Made by a program: the position numbers and the translations under genes. The notes under the pieces were generated by a model. The model did no database searches. It saw only the letters and a program-made list of their open reading frames with translations, and was not told the origin of the DNA. From the NCBI GenBank assembly GCA_002435365.1, contig DJMM01000035.1, forward strand, positions 50,713-73,406: a stretch of DNA of 22,694 nucleotides, given 5' to 3'. Origin of the DNA: Ignavibacteriales bacterium UBA6490 (GTDB taxonomy: Bacteria; Bacteroidota; Ignavibacteria; Ignavibacteriales; Ignavibacteriaceae). Below, piece by piece: positions 14,322 through 22,287 of this stretch (position 1 is its first letter; every line of letters starts with the position of its first letter).

Positions 14322-17300
14322 TTATCCCCTCAGGTATCCTTTACGGAGCAGCTTTTCAATAGTTGATTTGAACTCAACAAGGTTAACCGGTTTCTGAAAG
14401 ACAAACTGGATACCGGCATTCATATAAGCGCTGATCGTATCCCTGTCCAATCCGCTGCTTAGAATAACAACGGGCGGCAGATCGGGGATATGCGAATTAT
14501 TCAGTTTAATTACAAGTTCATATCCGTTAAGTTCCGGCATAATATGATCAGTGATAATTAATGCAGGCGGCGATTTAAGGATTTGTTCATAGGCCTCATT
14601 GCCGTTTGCTGCAGTTTCAATATTATAGTCGGGTGCGAAATTTTTAAGAAGTTTTGCATAGAGCAGCCGGTCGGTACTGTTATCGTCGACAAGCAGTATA
14701 TTTGAAGGAGTAACAGGAATAATAAAATTAAATTCGCTTCCTTCACCAGGTTTGCTCTGTACTGAAATCTGTCCGCCGTGCTTTTCCACAATTTCCTTTA
14801 CCAGCGACAATCCCAGTCCGCTTCCTTTTTCACCGGACGTACCTTCGGAGGTGAATTTTGTTTCAATCCTGAAAAGGTTTTTAAGGTTCTCCTCGTCGAT
14901 ACCCACCCCGTTATCCTTAACTGAGAATTGCAGGAAGCGCAGTTTTTCGGAAGGAGCTGACGAAATGATTATTTGTCCCCCCGGTCTGGTAAACTTAATG
15001 GCATTTGAAATGAGATTATTAAATGCCTGCAGCAGCAGCCCTTTATCGGCAAATACAATGCTGTCTCTTTTAACACTGCTTATAATTTCAATATTCTTCT
15101 GAATTGCTGATCCCTGCAGAACGCGGACGGCCTCGTTTACAACGCTCTCCGCATCGAATTTTTCAGGTTCGAATTTTATTCTGCCGGTCTGCAGCCTGGT
15201 CCAGTCAAGCAGCGAATTTACAAGTGCGAGCATGGATTTTGAGGATTCCTGGATATAGCCCGCATACTGTTTTTTCTCTTCCTCGGTAAGTTCATCATCA
15301 TTAAGCAGGAGGTCTGTAAATCCGAGAATAGAGCTGAACGGAGTTCTGAGGTCGTGCGAGACGATGGAGATAAATCTGTCTTTAGCTTCATTTAGCTTAA
15401 GCAGATTTTCGGAAGAGCGCTTAAATTCATCCTCAGCTTTTTTTCTCAAGGTAATATCGCTTATAAGTCCGTATATTTTTTGTATAGAGCCGTCTGCATT
15501 TCTGATCAGGTTAATTTTATTCCTGACCCATACAATATTTCCGCTCCGGTTGATTATTCTCAGTTCAAACTCATCGGATACCTGCAGCCTGCTTCGGAAA
15601 ATAGTTTTGAGCTTCTTTTTAACGGAAGGAAGGTCATCGGGGTGTACAAGTTTCAGCACCAGTCTTGAATCATTCAGAAATTCAGCATTAGTATAGCCGG
15701 TTATTTTTTCTACAGAGGAGGTATAAAAAGCGGGATACAGGCGTCCCCTGGAATTTTCAAACGAATAAAGGAAATCATCGATATTCTCGGTGATATTTCT
15801 GAATTTCTCTTCTGATTCTCTTATGGCTTGCTGTACGCGGCGCCGCTCTGTAATATCTCTGCATACGAGGATAGTATATGCAAGCTGAGTGCTGCTGAAT
15901 GTGGCAAGGGAAGCAGACACAAAAAATTCAGTGTCATCCTTTTTCCTTCCTGAAAATTCAAAGCGGCTGGAATTGAAGCCGGATATTTCGATTTCCCTGA
16001 TCTGGTCAAAGATTCTTTCCCGCTCTTCCATGGAAGAAAGGTCACTGATTCGTTTGCCTTTAAGTTCTCCTTCATTCTCAAAGCCGAATAATTCAATGAA
16101 TGAACGGTTAGCTAAGTGGATTCTTCCGTTTTTAATAACCGCAATACCATCGCCGGCATAGCTGAAGATATCTTTAAATACCCGGAGCTCATTCTTTTCC
16201 TCGCTCAATGCATTGATGTTTATTCCGGTCGCAGAAATATATCTTACTTTACCTGCCATATTCATTGCAGGATTAAAACAGAAAGAGAATTTCACAATTT
16301 TATTATGGCTTGTCAGCGGTATTTCGACATCACTTTCCTTCCGGTCGGGTATTGCAAAACCGGTCTGGAACGACTTGTCGATAACCTCATAAAAGTTCAT
16401 TTCGGGGGTGTTGAAATTTTCGCGGAAGTACCGGTTGGAAAAAAGGATGTTTCCCTGCGGTGTTAAGTTGAGAACGATGATATCGGTTCCCGAGATAATA
16501 TTACGAAGGAGTTCTTCGGATTCTTTCAGCTGGTTCAGTTCCTGCTTTTCCGGGGTGATATCTGTGCAGAAGCAATTAATAAATTCATCTTCAGACGTGG
16601 TAAAAGTAACTTTAAATATTTTACCGTGTATTTCAATTTCAGTTGAGAACACCGGATGCTTCTTAAGCATTTCGGAAATAAAAGCTTTATCCAGATGTTC
16701 GGCAATGTTGGGAAGATTTTCGGATTTCCGGTTGGAATAATGAAGATGAAAATTTTTATCGTAAATGTAGATCATCTGATCGGCGGTATTAACCGCAGCT
16801 CTGAATTTTTCAGAGCTCTTAAGATTTTCCCTGAGCTTAAGATTTTCGTTTATGGTCCGGCTAATCTCATTAAATGCAAACAGGAAATAATCGGGGATAC
16901 CCTCATCATTCAGAAGGGGATCAATCCTGCATTCATATGTGTTAAGATCAAGCGAGGTAGTCGTAATTATTTCCGCCGGTATTCTCTTTGCTGCGGAGGT
17001 GCTTACAGATTCACTGAATTCAGCAAGTTTGTTTTCGGGTATTATATCAAATATGCTCTGGTATATTTTATCTGACGAATATCTTCTCCCGGAAGAAAAT
17101 CTTATCCTGCCGTTTTTATCGGTAATAAACAGATAATCTCCCGAGACCTTAAGTACTTCCTTGAATTGATATGTTTCACCGGTCAGTTCATCCTTGGCGG
17201 AAAGCCTGAAATCTTCCGCGGTGATAATTCCTCCGGCAAAATTTTCACCCTCATAGAAAGGAATTCCTTTTATTACAAGTGATATTTTTCCTATTCCCGG

Positions 17301-17549
17301 AGTTACTATATCCTTAACTGTTTTCTCAAATGAATAACCCATGGAAAGATAGCTGAGGTCATCGCGGAGTATTTCGATATCGAGAAGGTCTTTATTAAGA
17401 TTATCGGTAGGATATTTAAAATTGTAGTACCCGGCAATTTTTTTAAACGAATCGCTTATATAATTTATCTCAAAAGCGCCGGAAAAAATCAGCACTCCAA
17501 CCGGGGCTTTGTTTATTCGTTTCAGCAAATCAGCGGGAGTTATCCCCAT
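14322..17549 (-). CDS. Soluble multi-PAS hybrid histidine kinase with C-terminal receiver
   Basis: The 1075-aa protein has no membrane helix or signal peptide. Residues 1-705 hold a chain of about five or six PAS-like modules. The best defined are at about 455-570 (ending CRDITERR) and 575-705 (PAS_3-like, ending GLISDITLRKKAED); earlier repeats lie near 1-110, 125-235, 245-335 and 345-450. The kinase core has H-box SHDLRTP (His732), N-box NLISNAIKF (Asn849), G1 DNGVGID and G2 GSGLGLSL. A receiver domain occupies 950-1070, with acidic pocket Asp955/Asp956, phospho-acceptor Asp1001 (TDHIMPELNGYE), Ser1031 and Lys1053. There is no output domain, so phosphate probably flows onward to an unlinked phosphotransfer or regulator protein. 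It is encoded convergently with the debranching gene and stands alone. The signal is unknown; internal redox, light or small ligands are possible for PAS. Confidence 0.93.
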   Translation of the reverse strand: MGITPADLLKRINKAPVGVLIFSGAFEINYISDSFKKIAGYYNFKYPTDNLNKDLLDIEILRDDLSYLSMGYSFEKTVKDIVTPGIGKISLVIKGIPFYEGENFAGGIITAEDFRLSAKDELTGETYQFKEVLKVSGDYLFITDKNGRIRFSSGRRYSSDKIYQSIFDIIPENKLAEFSESVSTSAAKRIPAEIITTTSLDLNTYECRIDPLLNDEGIPDYFLFAFNEISRTINENLKLRENLKSSEKFRAAVNTADQMIYIYDKNFHLHYSNRKSENLPNIAEHLDKAFISEMLKKHPVFSTEIEIHGKIFKVTFTTSEDEFINCFCTDITPEKQELNQLKESEELLRNIISGTDIIVLNLTPQGNILFSNRYFRENFNTPEMNFYEVIDKSFQTGFAIPDRKESDVEIPLTSHNKIVKFSFCFNPAMNMAGKVRYISATGININALSEEKNELRVFKDIFSYAGDGIAVIKNGRIHLANRSFIELFGFENEGELKGKRISDLSSMEERERIFDQIREIEISGFNSSRFEFSGRKKDDTEFFVSASLATFSSTQLAYTILVCRDITERRRVQQAIRESEEKFRNITENIDDFLYSFENSRGRLYPAFYTSSVEKITGYTNAEFLNDSRLVLKLVHPDDLPSVKKKLKTIFRSRLQVSDEFELRIINRSGNIVWVRNKINLIRNADGSIQKIYGLISDITLRKKAEDEFKRSSENLLKLNEAKDRFISIVSHDLRTPFSSILGFTDLLLNDDELTEEEKKQYAGYIQESSKSMLALVNSLLDWTRLQTGRIKFEPEKFDAESVVNEAVRVLQGSAIQKNIEIISSVKRDSIVFADKGLLLQAFNNLISNAIKFTRPGGQIIISSAPSEKLRFLQFSVKDNGVGIDEENLKNLFRIETKFTSEGTSGEKGSGLGLSLVKEIVEKHGGQISVQSKPGEGSEFNFIIPVTPSNILLVDDNSTDRLLYAKLLKNFAPDYNIETAANGNEAYEQILKSPPALIITDHIMPELNGYELVIKLNNSHIPDLPPVVILSSGLDRDTISAYMNAGIQFVFQKPVNLVEFKSTIEKLLRKGYLRG

Positions 17550-17710
17550 GAATAATATGTCGCTTTCTTAAGTTGTTTGGATTATTCGCTAAATTTCAGC
17601 AATTATAATGCTAAAAGCATTGACAGGCTAAAAACCTTATTTATAGGGTATTTTCGAAGAAAAACTCAGAATTCGGGATTTCAAAAATTGTATCATTATG
17701 AGCACAAATA

Positions 17711-18514
17711 TCATATTATTATAGGAGTTCTTTCCGTGCTTATGGGTTGATCATCTTCACTTCCTGCAGCGCAGAAATGCTCTTTTGCGGGAGATTTTGC
17801 ATCATATCTTACACCGTCATTGAAGTAAATAATGGTCATCCCTTTTCTTATTCTGCCGGTGGCATTTGGTTTTGTATAGTGAACTGTAAGACCATGGTGA
17901 AACGTTGCATCACCCGGTTTAAGATTATAAACTACCGGCTTCTTGTTGACTGCCTTGGCCGAGACTTCAAGAATCTTGCTTTTTCCGCTAATTGAGTCCT
18001 CGATAGTAAAATTATATCCATCGATGCCTGCCTTATGTGTACCGGGAATAAAATTCATTGCACCCATTGCAGCGGACACTTCATCAAGGGCAATCCATAT
18101 AGTTCCTGCGTTGCGGTCTTTCATCGGCCAGTATGAAACATCCTGGTGAGGTTCGGTGGCATCCCCGCCTGGCAGCTTATAAAGTGCCTGGTCATGCCAC
18201 AATCTGATGTGATTGCCGTTGAGGAGCTGTTTGGCAATGGAGGCAGCTCTTCTGCTCAGTGTTAATTTTTTTATTTCAGGATATTCCCACCAGAGATGTC
18301 CGCACTGCAGGAATTCCCTTTCATAAGGTGATCTTTCAGAAAGTTTTCTGTTATCTCCCTTTGTGCGGTCATCAACTGCTTTGTCGATTATTCCTCTGAA
18401 CCAATCGGTTTCCTCAGGTGAAAGGACGGAAGGAAGAAAGACAAATCCGTTTTCCTCAAAAAAACTGATCTGCTTCCGGGATACCGGATATTCATTATCA
18501 AGATTAGGGTTCAT
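17711..18514 (-). CDS. Phytanoyl-CoA dioxygenase (PhyH) family Fe(II)/2-oxoglutarate oxygenase
   Basis: The 267-aa soluble protein shows the PhyH layout: an N-terminal 'VSRKQISFFEENGFVFLPSVLSPEE' opening, the metal-binding pair HQD (His123, Asp125) in 'EPHQDVSYWP', the 'GAMNFIPGTHK' turn near 151-161, and the distal metal ligand in 'GDATFHHGLTVHYTKPN' (most likely His212). These are followed by Arg221/Arg223 for 2-oxoglutarate binding. Such enzymes hydroxylate a small molecule or acyl substrate while converting 2-oxoglutarate to succinate; substrate cannot be told from sequence. AGGA 6 nt before the ATG supports the start. It is downstream of the MlaE-type gene, separated by 133 bp, so co-transcription is uncertain. 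The family is very diverse (lipid, amino-acid and natural-product oxidation), and a role in lipid turnover near MlaE is only a suggestion. Confidence 0.9.
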   Translation of the reverse strand: MNPNLDNEYPVSRKQISFFEENGFVFLPSVLSPEETDWFRGIIDKAVDDRTKGDNRKLSERSPYEREFLQCGHLWWEYPEIKKLTLSRRAASIAKQLLNGNHIRLWHDQALYKLPGGDATEPHQDVSYWPMKDRNAGTIWIALDEVSAAMGAMNFIPGTHKAGIDGYNFTIEDSISGKSKILEVSAKAVNKKPVVYNLKPGDATFHHGLTVHYTKPNATGRIRKGMTIIYFNDGVRYDAKSPAKEHFCAAGSEDDQPISTERTPIII

Positions 18515-18647
18515 TATATTCCTGCCGGATATTATTCTGTTTTTATTGTTATGACAAAGGCTCGTATAAAAATATAAATAATGGGATCCGCTATCAATCG
18601 TTTCTGATAAAGGTGTGACGCAGGTAAATATTCAGATAATATTTCAT

Positions 18648-19421
18648 TTAGAAGAGCAGCATCCAGAGAACATAGTCAAGGATAAGTATCATTGCTGCGG
18701 AGAGCACAAACGAGCGGATAGTTGAGAGACCGACTCCTTCGGCACCGCCTTCTGTTTTAAATCCTATATGGCAGCCCAGCAGGGATGTAACCCCGCCGAA
18801 GAAAATAGTTTTTATGAGTCCTGCCACCATATCCATAATTTCAAAATATCTCTTTACCGATTCAAAGAATACTGCAAAGGAAACTCCCAGGAAAAACTGG
18901 GATACTACATATGCCCCGATAATTGCAATAACATTGGCAAAAATTACTAGTACCGGCATCATAAAAACGGCCGCAAGAAACCTTGGCATGGCCAGATAAC
19001 GGACAGGACTTACTGCCATAATCTCCAGTGCATCGATCTGTTCGGTTACTTTCATAGTTCCAAGCTCGGCTGCAATGGAAGCTCCCACCCTTCCCGCAAT
19101 TACAATACCGGTTAAAACCGGAGCAAGTTCTGTAATAATGGCCCTGCTGGTTGCCGCACCGAGAAATGAAAGCGGGGCAATTCCTTTTAACTGGTAAGCG
19201 GCCTGCCACGCAGCTACTGCGCCTGTGAATAATGCTATAATAAGTACAAGCGGAAGAGAGTTAACACCGATATGTTCCATCTGGTAAAAAATAATTTTCC
19301 GGCTTCGCGGAATAGAGGGGAAGCTTTTAATTATACCCCATAACAATGAGGCTACCTGGCCGAATTCCTGAAGGAAATCCAGAACTTTTCTGCCCAGCTT
19401 TTGTAAAAATCTGCCTGTCAA
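18648..19421 (-). CDS. MlaE/YrbE-type ABC transporter permease (phospholipid transport)
   Basis: The 257-aa protein has the MlaE-family core: 'MEHIGVNSLPLVLIIALFTG' (48-67), the strongly conserved stretch ITELAPVLTGIVIAGRVGAS (96-115) and AAELGTMKVTEQIDALEIM (117-135), then three further membrane helices to the end. It has five or six helices in total, in the inner membrane. MlaE permeases pair with an MlaF ATPase and an MlaD-type MCE protein to move phospholipids between membranes. Here neither partner is adjacent: the antiporter gene lies upstream and a dioxygenase downstream, on the same strand. The partners may be encoded elsewhere. The start is TTG at 19421 with no clear Shine-Dalgarno; the next Met is residue 48, inside the conserved core, so the longer N-terminal amphipathic part is kept. 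Length is normal for the family. Confidence 0.92.
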   Translation of the reverse strand: MTGRFLQKLGRKVLDFLQEFGQVASLLWGIIKSFPSIPRSRKIIFYQMEHIGVNSLPLVLIIALFTGAVAAWQAAYQLKGIAPLSFLGAATSRAIITELAPVLTGIVIAGRVGASIAAELGTMKVTEQIDALEIMAVSPVRYLAMPRFLAAVFMMPVLVIFANVIAIIGAYVVSQFFLGVSFAVFFESVKRYFEIMDMVAGLIKTIFFGGVTSLLGCHIGFKTEGGAEGVGLSTIRSFVLSAAMILILDYVLWMLLF

Positions 19422-19514
19422 ATTATTAATTTAATGTTGTTGTTCTAATTTAGGTTTTTAGAATTCACCGTGCAAGAATCATAGCTTTGCAGTTATAAAT
19501 AAAACTGCTGTTAA

Positions 19515-21185
19515 TTACTCCCTGTTAAGCAGCTTTATGAACTCCCGGGGTGTCTCCGCGGAAAGATATTCGTTTGATATATCCTGACTCCTGAATTTCT
19601 GCCCTATTTCGGAAAGCAGTTTCAGCTGCATTTCGTTTTTGTTTTTCGGTGTGAGCAGCAGAATTATAATCCTCGATTTTTCGCCGTCGAGTGCGCCAAA
19701 TTCAATTCCCCTGCTGTTTATTGCTGCGGCAGCAACAGGTTTGTTGAATTTTATTCTTCCGTGCGGAAGTGCAAGATAATTTGCAATACCTGTGGAACTC
19801 TCATTTTCCCTTTTGAGAACGTCATTTAAAACATCCTTCTTATCAAGTTTATGGACTGCCGCAGTGGAGTCAACCAGATGCCTTATAGCTTCCTCCTTAG
19901 TTGAAAAATCAGTGAAGAAAACAAGCTCCGGTCTGAGAATGCCTGTAAAGGTTATTTTCTTCCTGTTGATGAAATAATTCATCAATGGTGCACTGCTAAC
20001 CGAAGTTGTAACAGCCATTATTACAAGTGCCACATACAGTTTCTCGGTTATCAAGCCCGATTCCAGTGCAATAAGACCGAGGATTATTCCCATGGCTCCT
20101 GTCGAAATCATTCCGAAGCCGACTGCCAGTGAATCATTTTTGTTCATGCCTCCTAAATATGCACCCAGTCCGCAGCCGGCCACCTTTCCGGTGAATGCCA
20201 GTACCATGATTATGATAACCAGCGGAAGATCAAAATGTGTCCAGAAGTTAACTCTCAAACCGATGGACACAAAGAACAACGGTGCAAACAGGTTTGTTAC
20301 GAACTGGTTTATATTTTCCCGTATCTCCTCTTTCAGATGAACAGAATTGCCGATTGCTATACCAATTATAAATGAACCGAAAATAGCATGAATCCCGATA
20401 TACTGAGTAAACGCTGCTCCCAGCAGACCGAGAATAAATATAAAACCAAGCATTCCGCCTGGATATGAAATCTTATTCTGAATGTAGGGAATTATCCTGT
20501 TAATTAATTTCCTGAGAAAGACAACAGCGATAAATGCGAATGACAGGGTTAATATAAGCGTTGTGGCAAAATTAAAAGGGTTATGAGCTGTTCCCAGATT
20601 ACCGAGAATTATTGAAAAAATAAGCCACCCGATTACATCATTAAACATCGCTGCCGATATTATTACGGAGCCTATTTCAGTTCTGAATATCCCGATATCC
20701 ATCAGGATTTTTGCTATTACCGGCAAAGCGGATATCGAAATTGCAATACCGATAAATAAAGCGAAGAGCATCCGCGGGTGCGAACTGTTGTGCTCAAATA
20801 AGCCCGGGAAAGCATATACGGCAACAACACCCAGAGAAAAAGGAATTATTACCCCAAGCGAGCTTATTAAAATTGCTGTTTTTCCCTGACGCAAGGCAAT
20901 GGTCAGGTCAACCTCCAGACCTGATACCAGGAGTAGCAGTACCACCGCAAGCGTAATAAGACCCTCGATTGAAGTAACTATACCGCCGTCGGGAAATAAC
21001 CACTGGTGAAATGAAGGGAAAAAAGTTCCTATCACGGTTGGGCCCAGGATTAATCCCGCGATAATTTCACCCATAATCGCCGGCTGCCTTATGCGCGTAA
21101 ATAATTCTCCCAAAGCCTTCGCAGTAAAGAGAAGAAGACTTATGGTTATTAAAAATCTGGTGATGTTAATACTTTCGCCGGACAT
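19515..21185 (-). CDS. CPA2-type cation/proton antiporter fused to a PTS EIIA-like domain
   Basis: The 556-aa protein has about 12-13 membrane helices in residues 8-407, with the monovalent cation:proton antiporter pattern: 'RIRQPAIMGEIIAGLILGPTVIG' near 31-53, 'LLLLVSGLEVDL' near 82-94 and the ion-binding 'FNDVIGW' with Asn182-Asp183. Residues about 414-556 form a soluble domain like fructose/mannitol EIIA (PTS IIA type 2), including 'GIANYLALPHGRI' with the phospho-acceptor-type His475 and 'IIILLLTPKNKN...HL'-like core, although the usual H-x-x-x-L of that core reads differently. The antiporter moves Na+ or K+ against protons in the inner membrane; the EIIA part probably regulates it by phosphorylation or by energy status. 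No PTS genes are nearby. It follows the USP gene by 60 bp on the same strand and is likely co-transcribed with it. The Asn-Asp pair is the type often linked to electroneutral exchange. Confidence 0.92.
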   Translation of the reverse strand: MSGESINITRFLITISLLLFTAKALGELFTRIRQPAIMGEIIAGLILGPTVIGTFFPSFHQWLFPDGGIVTSIEGLITLAVVLLLLVSGLEVDLTIALRQGKTAILISSLGVIIPFSLGVVAVYAFPGLFEHNSSHPRMLFALFIGIAISISALPVIAKILMDIGIFRTEIGSVIISAAMFNDVIGWLIFSIILGNLGTAHNPFNFATTLILTLSFAFIAVVFLRKLINRIIPYIQNKISYPGGMLGFIFILGLLGAAFTQYIGIHAIFGSFIIGIAIGNSVHLKEEIRENINQFVTNLFAPLFFVSIGLRVNFWTHFDLPLVIIIMVLAFTGKVAGCGLGAYLGGMNKNDSLAVGFGMISTGAMGIILGLIALESGLITEKLYVALVIMAVTTSVSSAPLMNYFINRKKITFTGILRPELVFFTDFSTKEEAIRHLVDSTAAVHKLDKKDVLNDVLKRENESSTGIANYLALPHGRIKFNKPVAAAAINSRGIEFGALDGEKSRIIILLLTPKNKNEMQLKLLSEIGQKFRSQDISNEYLSAETPREFIKLLNRE

Positions 21186-21245
21186 ATATTACAAACTATT
21201 TAACCCGATATTTTTCAGAAATTCTCTTTCTTCTTTAGTTAATTA

Positions 21246-22088
21246 TTAATCTCTTATAATCAATAGGTTTGAAGGAAGCTTTTCAAATGCGTATTCAGCT
21301 TCGTGGGGGAACAGCCTGTCGATAAATTTCATCTTTTTTGCAGCAACATTGAGTGCAAAAATGTCTGCGTTATTCTCTTTTGCAAAATTGCCTGCTCTCC
21401 ATCCCTCGCGTCCGTACAGGCAGAATGAGGTGACCTTAATTCCTTTAAGATTCAGTTCGCGGATGAATATTCTCATTTTTTCTTCTTCCTCGGACTGCCA
21501 TAATTCTCGTGCGTGCTCAAGATCCTCAATATCACCTGAATCAAGTACAGTACTTGCCAGTCCGGGAATTCTGTAATCTCTTACAATTACAAATTCCTGC
21601 GCCGCTTCCAGTAAAGCGAACTGATATGTTTTCCTGATCGCATATTCGCTTTCCTCCGAAAAATCAGTGGATATATAAAACTTTTTAAATCCGGCAGGGT
21701 TATCGGAAGGAGATTTAAGAATAAGAGCGGAGCATTCCGCATCGCGCATGATCTTTCTTGCCACCGAACCGATGTAATATTTCAAAATGTTTTCTTTTTC
21801 CAGGGCACCGGCAATAAGAAGATCGATTTTTGCAGCCTTTGAGGATGCCAGGATAGCATGTCCCGGTTCCCCGCGTGTCCATAAAATATTTACTCCTGAT
21901 GCAGATAAGCCGGCTTCATTAATAACCGCGGAAAGATGGTCCTCCGTTTCAGCAGTCCGTTTCCCGACGTGAATCAAATAAAGGGAAGCATTAAATAGTG
22001 TTTTTAACCTTATTGCTTCTTTCAACAATGCCTTCCCGGTGGGGGAAAAGGTTATGGCCAGACCTAATCTCTTAAAAGGTATATCCAT
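21246..22088 (-). CDS. Tandem universal stress protein (two USP domains)
   Basis: The 280-aa soluble protein contains two USP folds: residues about 6-126 (RLGLAITFSPTGKALLKEAI... DLLIAGALEKENILKYYIGSVARKIMRDAECSALIL) and about 135-279 (FKKFYISTDFSEESEYAIRK... ADIFALNVAAKKMKFIDRLFPHEAEYAFEKLPSNLLIIRD). The first domain keeps part of the ATP-binding signature (Gly94 and Gly107-Ser108) but lacks the middle glycine; the second lacks the glycine-rich loop. ATP binding is therefore uncertain. USPs modulate stress physiology and often partner with transporters. The gene precedes the antiporter-EIIA gene by 60 bp in the same direction, so it may regulate that protein. The 199-bp divergent gap to ilvE holds a candidate promoter for this gene. 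Confidence 0.9.
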   Translation of the reverse strand: MDIPFKRLGLAITFSPTGKALLKEAIRLKTLFNASLYLIHVGKRTAETEDHLSAVINEAGLSASGVNILWTRGEPGHAILASSKAAKIDLLIAGALEKENILKYYIGSVARKIMRDAECSALILKSPSDNPAGFKKFYISTDFSEESEYAIRKTYQFALLEAAQEFVIVRDYRIPGLASTVLDSGDIEDLEHARELWQSEEEEKMRIFIRELNLKGIKVTSFCLYGREGWRAGNFAKENNADIFALNVAAKKMKFIDRLFPHEAEYAFEKLPSNLLIIRD

Positions 22089-22141
22089 TTAATTATTATC
22101 CGCAATTTGTGTGATTTGGGCAAGTAACATTAATGCTTAAT

Positions 22142-22170
22142 ATTATAAATTCCCGATTAATAAACAACAA
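22142..22170 (-). promoter_or_regulatory. Candidate promoter of the USP-antiporter operon
   Basis: On the minus strand TTGTTG (22170-22165) and a perfect TATAAT (22147-22142) are separated by 17 bp, a sigma-70-like arrangement. The -35 box is only half matched. The leader to the USP ATG at 22088 would be about 45 nt. AT-rich context lowers the weight. Confidence 0.35.
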
Positions 22171-22201
22171 TATAATCTTTATTAATATGAAAGCCCGTGA
22201 C

Positions 22202-22217
22202 AGTAATTTTCATTACT
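22202..22217. repeat. Inverted repeat AGTAAT-TTTC-ATTACT in the USP/ilvE divergent gap
   Basis: Perfect 6-bp arms flank a 4-bp spacer, 71 bp before the ilvE ATG. It could be an operator for either divergent gene; nothing else is recognisable in this gap. Confidence 0.25.
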
Positions 22218-22287
22218 AATTGTATAGATTAATTGAAATCAAAAGTAGTATATTGCAGATCAAATAAAACCATTAGTAGAGATTCCA

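Noticed and set aside
16656..17075. 139-aa open frame on the plus strand
   Set aside because: It is antisense to the histidine-kinase gene, whose PAS and kinase domains continue unbroken through the region.
17607..17621. AATGCT-AAA-AGCATT hairpin in the gap upstream of the kinase gene
   Set aside because: Arms are only 6 bp in AT-rich sequence with no T-run; too weak to call a terminator or operator.
17550..17710. 161-bp gap between the kinase and PhyH genes as a possible small gene
   Set aside because: Stops are frequent in all frames and composition is AT-rich spacer; I see nothing supportable beyond the short hairpin.
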